NCBI GenBank assembly: GCA_905182995.1
Contig: CAJJDP010000150.1
Location: 124,001-188,000 of the forward strand
Length of the DNA: 64,000 bases
Source of the DNA: Paramecium octaurelia
Taxonomy: Eukaryota > Ciliophora > Oligohymenophorea > Peniculida > Parameciidae
Direction: 5' to 3'
In this document: piece by piece, positions 37,601 through 49,389 of the stretch
Layout of the letters: each line of letters begins with the position of its first letter
Numbering within the stretch: position 1 is the first letter of the stretch
Translations under genes and position numbers: made by a program
The notes under the pieces: model-generated
Told to the model about the DNA's origin: nothing
What the model saw: the letters and a program-made list of their open reading frames with translations, nothing else
The model's database searches: none

Positions 37601-39682
37601 GTCCTGTTGATTTAAGTGCTAATCCAACTCCTTTGAACTCTGCTAATCCCCTGCTGAAACAACAAGAGTTCTACAGTCAAATAGCATAAAATCCTGAGGG
37701 CATTTCGTACTCATCTAAAAATCAATTTGGCAGGGCAGTGGATATGGATGATCTAGAATAAGTTAAGAAACCTTAATTTGAAAAAAAGGGCGAGGATACG
37801 AATTCTTCCCAAGTGGCATGGGCCAAATAGTCTCAATTTTATAAAAAATATGAAATGATTTAATAAATTTTGAGACCTCATATTCCAAGGTAACTCAGAA
37901 TTTTTACCATATTATTAGTAGTGTATTTTATGATTAGTTGTATTCATTATATCATCATAATCACAAAGAATTAGAATGATCTAAATTAGTTTATATCTGA
38001 AATAGACATGATAGAATTGCATAGTAGTTTCATGGCACCTCATGATATATTTGTAGCTATGAGAGTGGCTATACTTTCATACAACGCTTACGTTTCTCCT
38101 GGTGCACTTACATAGGCTTAAGCCAATGCTTTGACTAAACCATTTTATGATAACATTTAAATTGGATTCAATGAAATAAAGGAAGTATTCATCAAATAGT
38201 TAAATAATCAAAATCTATAGCCTTTTTTTGAAAATAAGACTATTGGGATGATATTTATGGGTGCAAACACAAGTGATGTTTATAATCAGACATTGAATAT
38301 TAGAGAAGCCTTGCAATAGATCATTTAGAATTTGCATCAATACAAGTATCGATATGAGAATAGAATGAGCACAGCGGGTAGTTCTATCTAAGTGTTTGGA
38401 GTAGCCAATTAGTTCTTTCTTCATTATTGGTTAGAGGAACTAACCTTGGAAATAATGGATTACTCAACCAATAGAAGTATTACAATAGAATCTGATTGGA
38501 CTATGATTTGGGCCATTTTCGTTGTGATTACTTTGCTAGTTACATTATGCATAGTTTATTATTTCAGATTGTTCAATTAGAGATAAGATATGTATTTGGG
38601 AGTGTTCAAGTTTTGTAATTTAAGTCGATTGCAGTATGAAATAGATAGATACAAATTGATTCAGAAACAATTACTAAAGAATCCTGATCTAGTTTTCTTG
38701 TACAAGTTTGACTTGTCGTAAAAGGAGCAATAGCTTCTAATCCAACAGAAAGTACAAGATCAACTGAATAGAAAGAACAAAGATCAATAGCGGAATGGTT
38801 AATTGCAATATGAACCTTTATCTATAATAATGAGTATATCTCTTATCTTGGGGATTTGGATTGTATTTTTGGGGTTGAGTGTGATAATATTCTAAGGAGA
38901 GCTGAGTTACTTGAAAAAATACCCTGACACAGTTGATATTTACAAACTAATCTAAGATATGACCTATTCTTCTGCCACTCTGTATTAGAATAGAGATTAC
39001 CATTTCATATTTCCCAACTTTACCTATTTGACTGAGTTTGATAGTTAATAGATATTTTCATTGATTGATTAAGGAATTGACAATATTGTGAAGTTTAACT
39101 TATTGACATAGGAATTTGATTCATCCAAATATTAAGTAAATAATGATTTTGTGTTTTTCTTTAATTAAGTTTAGAAGTAGTCGATTTGTGATATTTTAAG
39201 TCAGGAGCAACTGGGATTTTTGGTTGATTTTTGTCCCATTTCAATATAAGGAAATTATTTGAAAGGAGTGGTGGCGGCATTGAATTTTATAAAAAATTAG
39301 ATATAAACTCAGATTGTCGTCAATAAATTTAGCACACGAGTAGAATACCCTATTTATGACAATGAGGCTGGCATCATCATGGTTAGAGTATTTTAGATGA
39401 TGACTCAGAAATTGAAATCAAGTATGTTGGGAGTCACAAATGAATTATAAACTGTCTCAATTGTATCTATGTATTTTATATATGTTTTAGGTACTATCTT
39501 CAATATATTTAATATTTGCTGTACTATCCATTTCAGTGATATTTTTAGGATTGAAAAAATACTTAGAAACAGAATTTAATACCATAAAAAGATTCGTGCA
39601 ATTAATCCCATCTTCCATAACCATGCTAGATGATTAATTTGAAAGATACATAAGAGCATTATTAGTCGAAGAGATTTCGTGA
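34645..39682 (+). CDS. large multi-pass membrane protein, ciliate TmcB-like family
   Basis: About 1,669 residues from an almost intronless ORF; one 28 bp intron (39459-39486) near the end gives exactly 1,670 codons. The N-terminal 350 residues hold 6-8 TM segments (SVLFAFYILGLLQPLLF, ISMIFSMLFIFIPLLL and others). A soluble helical block follows (KSLMKKYIRELQRVDSKN ... YRIGLNNLALKQINIL), which resembles the helical repeat region of TmcB/TmcC-type proteins. A middle domain and a second membrane part (ILLVVYFMISCIHYIIII, IWAIFVVITLLVTLCIVYYF, IIMSISLILGIWIVFLGL and VLSSIYLIFAVLSISVIFLG) with large extracytoplasmic loops come next. The family is common in ciliates and its role is unknown; a sensory or mechanosensitive one is speculation. 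The stop moves from 39633 to 39682 when the intron is removed. Confidence 0.75.
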
Positions 39683-39757
39683 ATTATGATATAAATTTAA
39701 TGTAAACACATTAGAGAAATACATATATGAGCATAATAATCAACTTTGATGAAAGAT

Positions 39758-41334
39758 TCACTATTGCTAAGCAAGTTTGGAAATGGTTACAAGATCATTA
39801 AGTTCTTTATTAATTTCTTATATTTAATTTATTATCTGAAGCAGTGATTACCTTCTCTCCTATTTTATCTTTAGATCAATCAATTATTAGATCTCATTTT
39901 CAGTGTCCTCGTATTGCATATTAAGTATTTTCAATTATTCATTTAAATGATGGATTCTTGATTAGGCTTGGAAGTATTTCTATTGCTTATTGGCACTCAA
40001 TTAATCTGTTTAAACGCGTTCATCTGCTGAATTCCCATTATTATACCTATCGCCACTCTTCTACTGAGTAAGGAAATTCTATTCATAAGTCTTCTATCTG
40101 CTCAACACACTACTCTATAAATCATTTTGTGGCTGTTTAAATAATTCTTATTAGATGTTAAACATGGAATTGCGAGGTTAATCTAATAACTTTTTATTGC
40201 TATCATTATTGAGTTTTCTATAATTCCTTACACTTTGGGTCTTGTTGTTAAAGATATTCGTACTCAATTTACTCCTTTTCGATGTGTCTCTAGGACTTTA
40301 CGTGTGAATTATGGAGTTGGAAGACAAATTAATCAGTTATTGCTTCAGTAAATCAATCTAGATATTAGACTCTGATAATTTCTTAACTCTTTTTAACTCT
40401 GACTTTTCCAATTCATACTTTTAATGTTCCAACTGTAATTTCAACTTTAAATTAAGCTCCTTATATTATTACACCTATCCAGTTAATTCTGAGATCTAAG
40501 TTTGCTATTTAGTAGTTTCTTCTTGCAATCCTACCCATAAAAGTGATTCATACTCTAGATTTTCGCTTCATCATATTATGTTGTATAACAATTCATATAA
40601 GTGCGTATTTCAAATAGTTGCTCTTTTAATTTACTGACTTCGTCCAACAAACGCTCATTCTTTTCTATTAAACATTTGCCATCCCTCCTCTCCTAATCTA
40701 AAATGTATTCGAGATTGCTATTATTCTATTTACATAATTCGAATGCTTACTTATTTCTCTTACTAAATTGCTAGGTTTTGAGAGTTAATTTTATTTCTAT
40801 AGTTTTAATTGCTTTCTAATTGCAATTCCAACTAGTCTGACCTAAGAGTGAATAGATAAATGAATTACAACTACTGTATAGTTTCTTATTATTCTCTATA
40901 TTTTTAGTCCGATTATAAAGCGATGCTAATTAAATTTTGTTGTAATTATTAAATTTTTTATTCGTATTCTTCTTTCATTGAGTCTCTTTCAATCTCCGTC
41001 TCAGCTAACTTTGACTCAACATCTTTAATTAATTGGTTCTCACTTAATCTGCCATAGGAACTCACTTCTCTTTCCTTAATCTCGCTTGATTTAATAAGTT
41101 CATGAGAATTCTATGAGGATATGTTGTATATTCATACAATCTAGGCTTGTAGATTTTGGTTTTCATTTTCTAGGGATTTGATTTTGTCTTGTAATGCTTT
41201 CATAGCATTCACATAACTTTAAGATGTTGATAAATTGTTTGATAATTTTTAATCATCTGATGGGCTTAGTTAATTAGAGAGTTTTTTGGAGTGATCCTTT
41301 CCACGGACTCGATAACCACTGAAGAGTTAGCCAT
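39758..41334 (-). CDS. coiled-coil protein, about 500 residues
   Basis: Start ATG 41332-41334. The first intron is about 20 bp, six codons in; a second of 27 bp follows the first coiled coil (ALQDKIKSLENENQNLQAQI). Long heptad stretches continue to the C-terminus (KYFQAQSRIHHLNEQLKIL), with a Ser/Asn-rich linker between. No catalytic motif. Likely cytoskeletal, by composition only. Its stop (39758-39760) is 75 bp from the convergent TmcB-like gene, and its start is 170 bp downstream of the tandem PX gene. Confidence 0.65.
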
Positions 41335-41503
41335 TCAAGATATGAGAGTATTTAGGTTATTTATCAACAATGATTGAATGAACACTGTTGGTTTTCATTA
41401 ATAGTTAAATTAACTTAAATTAAATATATATAACATATGAATAATTATAATATATAGAATAGACAAATAAGAGTTGTATTAGTAAAATTGAATCATGAAA
41501 CAT

Positions 41504-42307
41504 TCAGGCTTATGCCTTTTTCTACTCTTCCTATTTTTTATTGGTTTCAAAATATTTTTTAGAATCCGATATCAAAAATTGGATGATCTCATTGTCGTAT
41601 ATTTCTTGAGTGCTAAAAATAGCATTGAGGTAGACTTCAAGATCTTCTCTTCTTTTTTCGATTGTCTCTAGGAGAAGTTAAAAATAGGTTACATACCTGG
41701 ATTTTCGTTGGTTTAGCCAAAAAGCTTACGAGTAGGGAAGGGAGGTAATTTACCTTTGTATCCTTGCTCAAGCAAAGCATCGTGAATATTCTTGATTTCT
41801 GAGTATCTCTACTTGTAGATCCATTCCTCTTTTGTGATCTTGTTTTTAAATCTCATCGAGTAGATTACGACATCATCATAAACCGTATAGCTCTCAATGG
41901 ACACAGTGATTTTCATTCTATGATTAGATTCTGTATAGTTACTGTTAATTTAAAGGGGTTTCGATGGGCAAATAGGATTGGACGGGAGGCAAACTCAAAA
42001 TTTTGTCAATGCTGAAAAGCTGATTGAAATAAAGTTCTAATTCTTGTTGTCTTTGAATAATCTTTTCTTGATTCTTATTGGTTTTGGAGAAGAGTGATCT
42101 CTTTGGGAATTCAGGCAATTATAATTAGAGTTTGAGTAGATTGATGTTCTTAATTAATTGTTCATGAAAGTCCTTGAGTTCCGAATATCTGTTCATTGTT
42201 GTTTTGGTATCTGCGGGATTGTTCACATTGGTCACGATGATTTGATAATGGACTTTGTCATTTTGGATGAGATTGTTGATCTTGACTGAGTAATGTTTGA
42301 GTATCAT
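41504..42307 (-). CDS. tandem PX-domain protein
   Basis: 249 residues containing two PX (phosphoinositide-binding) domains in a row. PX-1 (1-120) has YHYSV-type strands, NRYSELKDFHEQL, the Pro-rich loop PEFPKRSLF and LELYFNQLF. PX-2 (125-240) repeats this: KQRYSEIKNIHDALL, PPFPTRKLFG, DLEVYLNAIF. A 25 bp intron joins the two halves; without it they look like two genes. A 29 bp intron lies in PX-2. The sum is exactly 250 codons. The RY(S) Arg and PP-x-P loop needed for PI3P binding are conserved in both copies. Expected on endosomes. Confidence 0.85.
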
Positions 42308-42383
42308 TAGAAGAATGTTGAAAAAACAAATTAAATTAATTTTATGGGGAATATTTAACTCAATATATTACTTTAATTAATTA

Positions 42384-45300
42384 ATGGATTTATTTGGTGT
42401 TTTTGAAACAAATGCAAATGCAGATGGAATTCAAGTGGAGAACCAAGTGGAGGAAGAAGTGTCAATGAATGTAGAAGCACAGGAGAAGGTTGAGGCATTT
42501 AAGATAATAAAAAACCAAGAGAATGAAGGGTGTATTCATGAGTGGTACACACCTGAGGATTACTAGCCACTTCAAGAAAAGAAACAGAATGCGAAATAAT
42601 ATAAGTTTACTTTGGATCCATTCCAAAAAGTGGCAGTGAAGACTCTGGAATCAAATGAATCAGTTTTGGTGGCTGCCCATACAAGTGCAGGCAAAACAGC
42701 AGTAGCAGAATATGCAATAGCCATGGCTAAGAGAGACAAGCAAAGAGTTGTGTATACCTCGCCAATCAAGGCTTTATCAAATTAGAAATACAGAGAATTA
42801 TAATAAGAGTTTGGAGATGTGGGATTGGTGACAGGAGACGTGACATTGAACGAGAATGCCTTTTGTTTGGTAATGACAACAGAAATTTTAAGGAGTATGT
42901 TGTATAGAGGCTCTGAAATTGTGAGGGAAGTAGCATGGGTAATTATGGATGAAGTACATTATATGAGAGATAGAGAAAGAGGAGTGGTTTGGGAGGAGAC
43001 CATCATCTTATTGAATTAAAATGTAAACATGTATATTTAATTATTAGGTTCGATTTGTCTTTTTATCTGCAACAATTCCAAATGCTAGTGAATTTGCTGA
43101 ATGGGTTTGCAGAATCAAACGCCAACCTTGTCATGTTGTCTATACTGATTATAGACCTACGCCTTTACAACATTATCTATTTCCAAGTGGGGCTGAGGGA
43201 ATCTATTTAGTTGTTGATGAAACAGGAAAATTCAAAGAAGATAAATTTTAAGAGGCAGTAGCCAAGTTGGAGGAAAATGTTGAAAATACAAGGAAGAGAA
43301 AGGCTACTGAGGGTTCAGATCTATTCAAATTGATGAAGATGATCTAAGAGAGAGAATTAGCACCAGCCATAGTGTTCTCCTTTTCTAAAAGAGAAGTGGA
43401 AGGATATGCTATTGGAATGCAGAAATTGGATTTGACTACTCCGAAAGAAAAAGAGAACATTGAAACCATCTATAAAAATGCCATGAATTGCTTGTCTGAA
43501 GAGGATAGACAATTACCATAAATTCAATTAATGCTTCCAATTTTGAAGAAAGGAATAGGCATCCATCATGGTGGATTATTACCAATAGTCAAGGAGATCA
43601 TTGAGATTCTCTTTTAAGAAGGGTATCTTAAGGCTCTATTTTCAACTGAAACATTTTCTATGGGATTGAACATGCCTTCCAGAACTGTGGTTTTCACTTC
43701 TGTCAGAAAATTCGATGGTGAATAATTCAGATGGATTCAAGGAGGAGAGTACATTCAAATGAGTGGGAGAGCAGGCAGAAGAGGTATCGATGACAAAGGA
43801 GTGTGCATTTTAATGTGTGATGAGAAGATGGACTAAGAAGTGGCTAAATCCATGCTCAAGGGAAAATCAGACTGTTTGAACTCTTCATTCAGATTATCTT
43901 ACAATATGCTTATCAATTCTATGAGGATGGAAGACACTGATCCAGAATTCATTATCAAGAAGTCCTTCCATTAATTCTAGAATGATAGACAATTACCTGA
44001 AATGAAGGAGAAGTTACAGGACTTCAAACAAAAACGAGATTAAATACAAATAGAAAATGAAGATAAACTGGGTAATTATCATGATCTAATCTCTTAATCT
44101 ACACACGTCTATAATAAAATAAGGAAGATCATCTATCAACCATAGATTGTCTTACCATTTATGCATATAGGCAGAATCATTAGAATCAAGGGATCCGATG
44201 GAGATTGGGGATGGGGCATATAAATCAATTTTATGTAAAAGAAGTTTGGAAATAAGAAGAATAAAGATCAAGAGCAATCCATCATTTTGGATGTGATGTT
44301 GTATGTTCAAAAGCGAAAGAAGGTACCCATATTTAGTTAATATTAAGAATGAACCACCCTAACCTCAATTATCATACGATCAAGAGGGAGAGTTAGAAAT
44401 AGTACCAGTGAATATCGAGCAACTCTATGAGATCAGCACCATCAAATTGAATCTGCCCAAAGACCTTAGAACTAATGAAAGCAAATCACAAATTAAATAG
44501 ACTATGATTAAATTGCTCAAGGAATTCAAGGGATAGCCTCCTCTCATTCATCCCATTAAGGACATGAAGATTAATGATGACTAATTGGATACATTGCTAG
44601 AACAGAGACAATCACTTCTGGAACAAGTAGAATAAGTGAAGAAGGACCTAAATAATTAAAATCTAGAATAGGAATTATCCATCTATGATGAGAAAATTAA
44701 ATTAGGATAAACAATCAAGTTGTTGAATAAATAAATTGAGGAAAGTTCGCAGATGGTTTTGAGTGGAGATCTCAAGAGAATGAAAAGAATTCTAAGAAGA
44801 TTACAATACATATCCAAGGATGAAATAGTGTAAATGAAGGGTAAAGTGGCCTGTGAAATATCAGCAGGAGATGAGATCATGGTATTTATTATAATCTATA
44901 CATTTTCTATTAGTTAACTGAACTATTAGTAAGTGGACTCTTCAATGATTTGGCCTCTGAAGAAATTTGTGCTGTATTGAGTGTCTTTGTGCATGATGAA
45001 AACAACAGCGAAAAGTTCTAATTAAAAAATGATAAAATGCAATAATTGTATACAAAAGTGCTTGATCAGGCTAAATATCTGTACACTGTATACACAGAAT
45101 CTAAGATGAATATTGATGAAGTAATATTCTTTATATCATAACCGTTTAGAAAGAGTATTTAGCCACGTTCAAGAGTTAGATGATGGAGGTAACCCTGGCT
45201 TGGTGTTAAGGATAGTCATTCTTGTAGGTTTGCAAAATGACTGATCTGTTTGAAGGATCCATCATCAGATGTCTTAGACGATTGGATGAATTAATTAAAT

Positions 45301-45413
45301 AAATGGAAGAGGCTGCTAAGGTGATTGGAAATAAGGAATTGGAAAATAAGTTTAAGGAAAGTTCTAAGAAGCTTAAGAAAGGTATTGTTTTTGCTGCATC
45401 TTTATATTTGTGA
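42384..45413 (+). CDS. MTR4/SKI2-type RNA exosome helicase
   Basis: About 985 residues. DExH RNA helicase that feeds the nuclear exosome. Motif I HTSAGKT (about residue 102), motif II DEVHYM (about 188), motif III SATIPN, then [19 protein letters not shown] and motif [12 protein letters not shown]. The arch (KOW-type) insertion region follows, then the DSHCT domain. The C-terminus [10 protein letters not shown] closely matches MTR4 orthologues, which favours MTR4 over SKI2. Introns near 43.02, 44.88 and 45.12 kb are about 25-32 bp. The start (42384) is 76 bp from the divergent start of the tandem PX gene. Confidence 0.96.
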
Positions 45414-45441
45414 TTGTATTTATTGAATTATTATTTAATCT

Positions 45442-45905
45442 ATGAGTGATAAGAATTGTTTTGAACCCATTTGCGAAAAGGAGGACATCCTCAATTTCAA
45501 ATCCAAAAAGAGATCTAAGCTCTAATTTGAAGAGGAATCATCAACTCAGGAATGTCCTCTCAAAAGAAACATATATGGCAATTACACCTGGAATGTGTTG
45601 CACACTACAGCAATCTACTATCCAGATGAGCCTACCCAGGAGTAACAATAGAAGATGAGAAATTTCTTCGATGCCATTGCTGAATTCTACGCTTGCAAAC
45701 ATTGCAAGGCTCATTTCCAAAAGGATATTTTGAAAAGTAAATGGAATGTTAAAGTGTATTAGATCCTCCATAAGTGGCATCGAGGAAGGATCTTTCAATT
45801 TGGTTATGTTAGAGACACAATGATGTGAATTAATTACTTGGGAAGCCGTAATTCGATTGCAGTTTCGAAAACCTTGAGAAGAGATGGAGAACGGGATGTT
45901 AATGA
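45442..45905 (+). CDS. ERV1/ALR FAD-linked sulfhydryl oxidase
   Basis: 145 residues with one 26 bp intron; exactly 146 codons. In mitochondria this family reoxidises the Mia40 import pathway. The ERV/ALR fold is recognisable from TWNVLHTTAIYYPDEPT, the active-site CKHC motif (about residues 84-87), HFQKDIL, and the FAD-binding block IWLCQRHNDVN. The FDC motif and WRTGC at the C-terminus give further disulfide cysteines. The N-terminal 30 residues contain two Cys and no clear targeting helix. It begins 28 bp after the helicase stop. Confidence 0.95.
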
Positions 45906-45982
45906 ATAAAATTAATTGTGTTATTTTTGTGCTTATATTTTCTTATTTTGTAAATGGGATGATTTATAATACAATTAATTTA

Positions 45983-46620
45983 ATGAATGAATAAAAATTA
46001 AGAGAGATGATGAAAATCTATACTGTTTCAAAATAAGTAAACAAAAAGGCTGAAAAGAATTTTATCAAATTTTCTAGTTAATATTATAAATTGCATAAGA
46101 ATGACATGACTCCAGATTTATTGGGTGAGGTCAATTCTCTAAGAACGTAAATCAAATCTGATAGAGTTGCATTTTCTAATTAGAACTCTCCTCAAGTAAG
46201 CCCTCGTCTTACTACCGATCCTCTATTTAATTGTAAAAACAAAGGATTTAAATTTATTATAGTCAAAGAGGAGAAGCCAAAACTAAATTCCATATACTCA
46301 GACGACAAACACTAACAAATCTACAAACTCTATATGGAAGAAATTAGCGATCTCAAATCATGTAACCCATGTTTACTTATTCCTAGAACTGAATTAGGCC
46401 AATTCTATAATAAAATAATAAAAAAATGACTACGAGAGAAAGATATTAGGTAACGTTTTCGTTTAAAATAGAATTAAATCTAAAGCTCGAATCAGAGAGA
46501 GCTAGAGTTAAAGATCTCACCTAACAAGTAAGAGTAATGCAGCAAACATAATTAGATCTTAGATATGAAGTCTAATCTATTGCAAAAATCCAATGTCCCC
46601 ATACTCAATTGTAGTTTTGA
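45983..46620 (+). CDS. coiled-coil protein, 196 residues
   Basis: Two introns (25 and 22 bp) give exactly 197 codons. The first intron removes an apparent stop and an ATGA overlap near 46427. The C-terminal third is a clear coiled coil (KILELNLKLESERARVKDL). Downstream, in-frame sequence up to about 46748 (RELFKTEICRALEKYNNN) still looks coding, and a 16 bp intron at 46611-46626 would join it; that is shorter than other introns here, so I stop at TGA 46618-46620. Function unknown. Confidence 0.6.
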
Positions 46621-46784
46621 TTAAAGGAAGTAGACTTAGCCTTCTGATCTGAATAAGGAATAGAGTAGAGAGTTATTTAAGACTGAGATATGCAGAGCCT
46701 TAGAAAAGTACAACAACAACAAGTAGGATTAGAGTAAAGAGTATAAATGAATACAAGTCATATTGGTTTCAATTTTTGTGTTTT

Positions 46785-48728
46785 ATGTTTATATATACAT
46801 GGCGTAAGTGTTTAATTCATATTTAATTTAATGAATCATCAATCTACAAATATCAAGGAATTGTTACACTTGATGATTATGCTATCTAGAATCAAAAGGA
46901 GAACTTAGACGAAATTGATAACCCTTCTTATTTCCTTATAGAAATATATAAAACTAACTGCAGAACAGAAAGTATAGAGTAATCAATGTGTTTAAAATAA
47001 TGCTAAATAAGAAGGATAAGCCAAGGAAAACTGTCTGTTTAAATTCATATTTTCAATTGCAAACCAAGTTGATAAAAAATAAGGTAATTCTGGAATAAAT
47101 TATTAAAAAACATAAATTTGTTTTTACAGTATCCTATTCTAACAAAAACTTTATTTTATGTAATTGAATTATAGATGAAAATTTAGATTAATTAGTAATT
47201 CGCAATCTTAATCTGCGAACTGAAGAGATCATAAATTACAATCTATATTTTTTATTCAAATAGATAAATTAAGTTTAAGTGAGCCAAATGAATCATTAAC
47301 TACATAGCTTTATAGAAGATCTAAAATATAAAATGCATTATTAAAATACTACCTTATTTAAGCACATGTAAATTGTGGAATACATAGAAAGCTAAGGGTA
47401 AGAATCTTTATAATCTAAAAACAACAATATTGTTGTGTATCTAAGTTTCAATAATATGAGATTGTAGAATCATTTATTTGATATTTGTAAATTAATGTAA
47501 TTATATTTTATGTATGGATATTCATTATTGATTCACAATTTCGAGTCAAATTGTAAATCAAACTAAATTAAGAATTGGCTTTTGCAATTATAGAATGAAA
47601 AGAACAACTTCAAAGTAATACGCCATTTAAACTAGATTTCTTTAGCAAAAGAAAAAAACAACAGACAAATTAAAGAGAATAAAAACAATTTAATCTATTT
47701 AGTCCATAAATTAAACTTAATGAGAATATTAAAATAAATTAAATTAATGGTTTGATTCATCCAATCAATCGATTTTCAAGTCTCTATTTGTATAAAACTA
47801 TCCAAAATAGTTTAAAAATTATGAAATAATTCACAATTTAATTCATTAGGCTTGATTTCAAATTTAATGTAATTTATCAAGCTTACTGAAAATTAACTAA
47901 ATATCTCCTAAAACTATAAAAGATAATATCATTTCTAATTTGTTTCTAATATTTGAAGGTAAATATAAATTATTCATAAAACAAACTTAAAATAAGAAGT
48001 CAAACATCATCAATAGACAATAAACAAGAAGAACTAAAACCTCATCATAAAACTAAGTCATTAAGGCTTGACCAAATTTTGAAAGGAATAAACCTAATTG
48101 AATAAAAAAGTGTAAATTACTATTGAAATTCAAAAATTCTTCAAATTAATACATTGTATCAAATTCTTCATAGTAAATATGGAATTACAGTAATATGATA
48201 TAGTTCACAAGTTTTCATTTAAGATTATCAGTAACAGGCAGATTAATAATTTTACTTAAAAAATTAAATATCTAACTTATAGAGCTGATTTTAAATAAAT
48301 CATTAAATAAAAAATATAGGAAGAAATATGATATGAGGCAATAGTTAGTGATAATTAATTGATTGTTAAAACTATTGGAGAATGAATTAAATAATTCTCA
48401 CTATTAAAAGTGATTTCTATACCTCAAGAAAATAAAGTATTTAATAGTTAAAAGCAATTTATCTAGTTGTCAAAGTAATTATACAAGACTCTCCTCAAAT
48501 AAAGGAATAAAGAAGTTCAATACCGCGGTTAAGGGTATATATAAAATCTCGATTGGTTCTGGTAGACTGCCAGTCCTGGGTGTATAGAACATATTTCAGA
48601 AAATGGAAATAATTTAAATGTCAAAATGGTGCTATTAAGCAGTGAAAGCAATTCTGACATGTAGAAATCCTGGATGATATTTTAGATTAGGACATTATTT
48701 AATAATGATTAAGAATGTTTCGTATTGA
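46785..48728 (+). CDS. unidentified multi-exon gene or decaying pseudogene
   Basis: Coding-like blocks alternate with frame breaks. Block 1 (46.83-46.98 kb) reads GIVTLDDYAIQNQKENLDEI. Block 2 (47.17-47.75 kb) is a long block with VEYIESQGQESLQ. Block 3 (about 48.0 kb) has KTKSLRLDQILKGINLIEQK. Block 4 (48.42-48.73 kb) reads YIQNLDWFWQTASPGCIEHI. The end TGA 48726-48728 follows a 25 bp intron and lies 24 bp from the convergent UBE2W stop, which fits local gene spacing. Several junctions need very short (15 bp) or long (about 60 bp) introns. I recognise no domain. Start uncertain. Confidence 0.35.
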
Positions 48729-48751
48729 ATTTATATATTTTTACAACAGCT

Positions 48752-49352
48752 TCAGCACTTTTCATCATGGTAACTCCAAAGAAAACTCTTTGGTCCTCTC
48801 CCTGCTGCTCTCTTTACAAACTCTGCATCATTGGGAGGTTTCATCTGATAATAATAACATTAATCTTCACTTTTTTTGTAGCGCTTGACAACATGGATTG
48901 GATTGAGAGGCACACAGATGATACAGTCAATGCAGCTGACCATTCTAAAATGAATATTCAACATGTAAATACCATCAAATAATATTGATAAACAAATGAA
49001 TCCATTCGAATAGATATGTTCATGCTCAGGTGGCTTACCAATAAAGATGACCTAATTCTAATTATAATAATACTTCAGGTGATTCAATTGGCTAATTTCA
49101 AAAGAAAAAAAGAGCTAAATAAGAATAAGTACTTCTACATATTCATTTGAGAATTTGAACTGCAATCTAAAATATCAATATCAATGCTTACTCGAATTTC
49201 TCCCCTTGATAAAGAGTCCCTTTCGCACCTTCAAATGCAACAATCCAATGTTTGATATCATTATTGGGCATCCTTACATTGAATTAATCAGCATAAGCTT
49301 TTTGCATTTGCTCTAAGTCTTTTTAAAGTCTCTTGGCCATTCTGGTTTACAT
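48752..49352 (-). CDS. ubiquitin-conjugating enzyme E2, UBE2W type
   Basis: 150 residues; introns of 25, 47, 22, 28 and 26 bp give exactly 151 codons. In this family the E2 ubiquitinates protein N-termini. UBC-fold landmarks: LQKDLEQMQ helix, GAKGTLYQGEKF, YPIESPEV, GKPPEHEHIYSNGF. The catalytic Cys lies in ICLSIL, then LTVSSVCLSIQSMLSSATKK follows. The tail PPNDAEFVKRA ... WSYHDEKC is typical of UBE2W. The 47 bp intron is required by homology and shows that introns here can exceed the usual size. The in-frame ATG at 49338-49340 is an alternative start. Confidence 0.93.
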
Positions 49353-49389
49353 TTTTCTTTTTAAAATAATTATAATTTTCTTAATAATA

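Noticed and set aside
46426-46749. Second gene starting at an ATGA overlap (MTTRERYQ...)
   Set aside because: A 25 bp intron in the preceding gene carries its frame straight through as a coiled coil; the overlap is an artefact of not splicing.
48725-48982. Open reading frame on the plus strand with TM-like text
   Set aside because: It is antisense to UBE2W, whose minus-strand exons encode the E2 active site and tail; the plus reading is a shadow.
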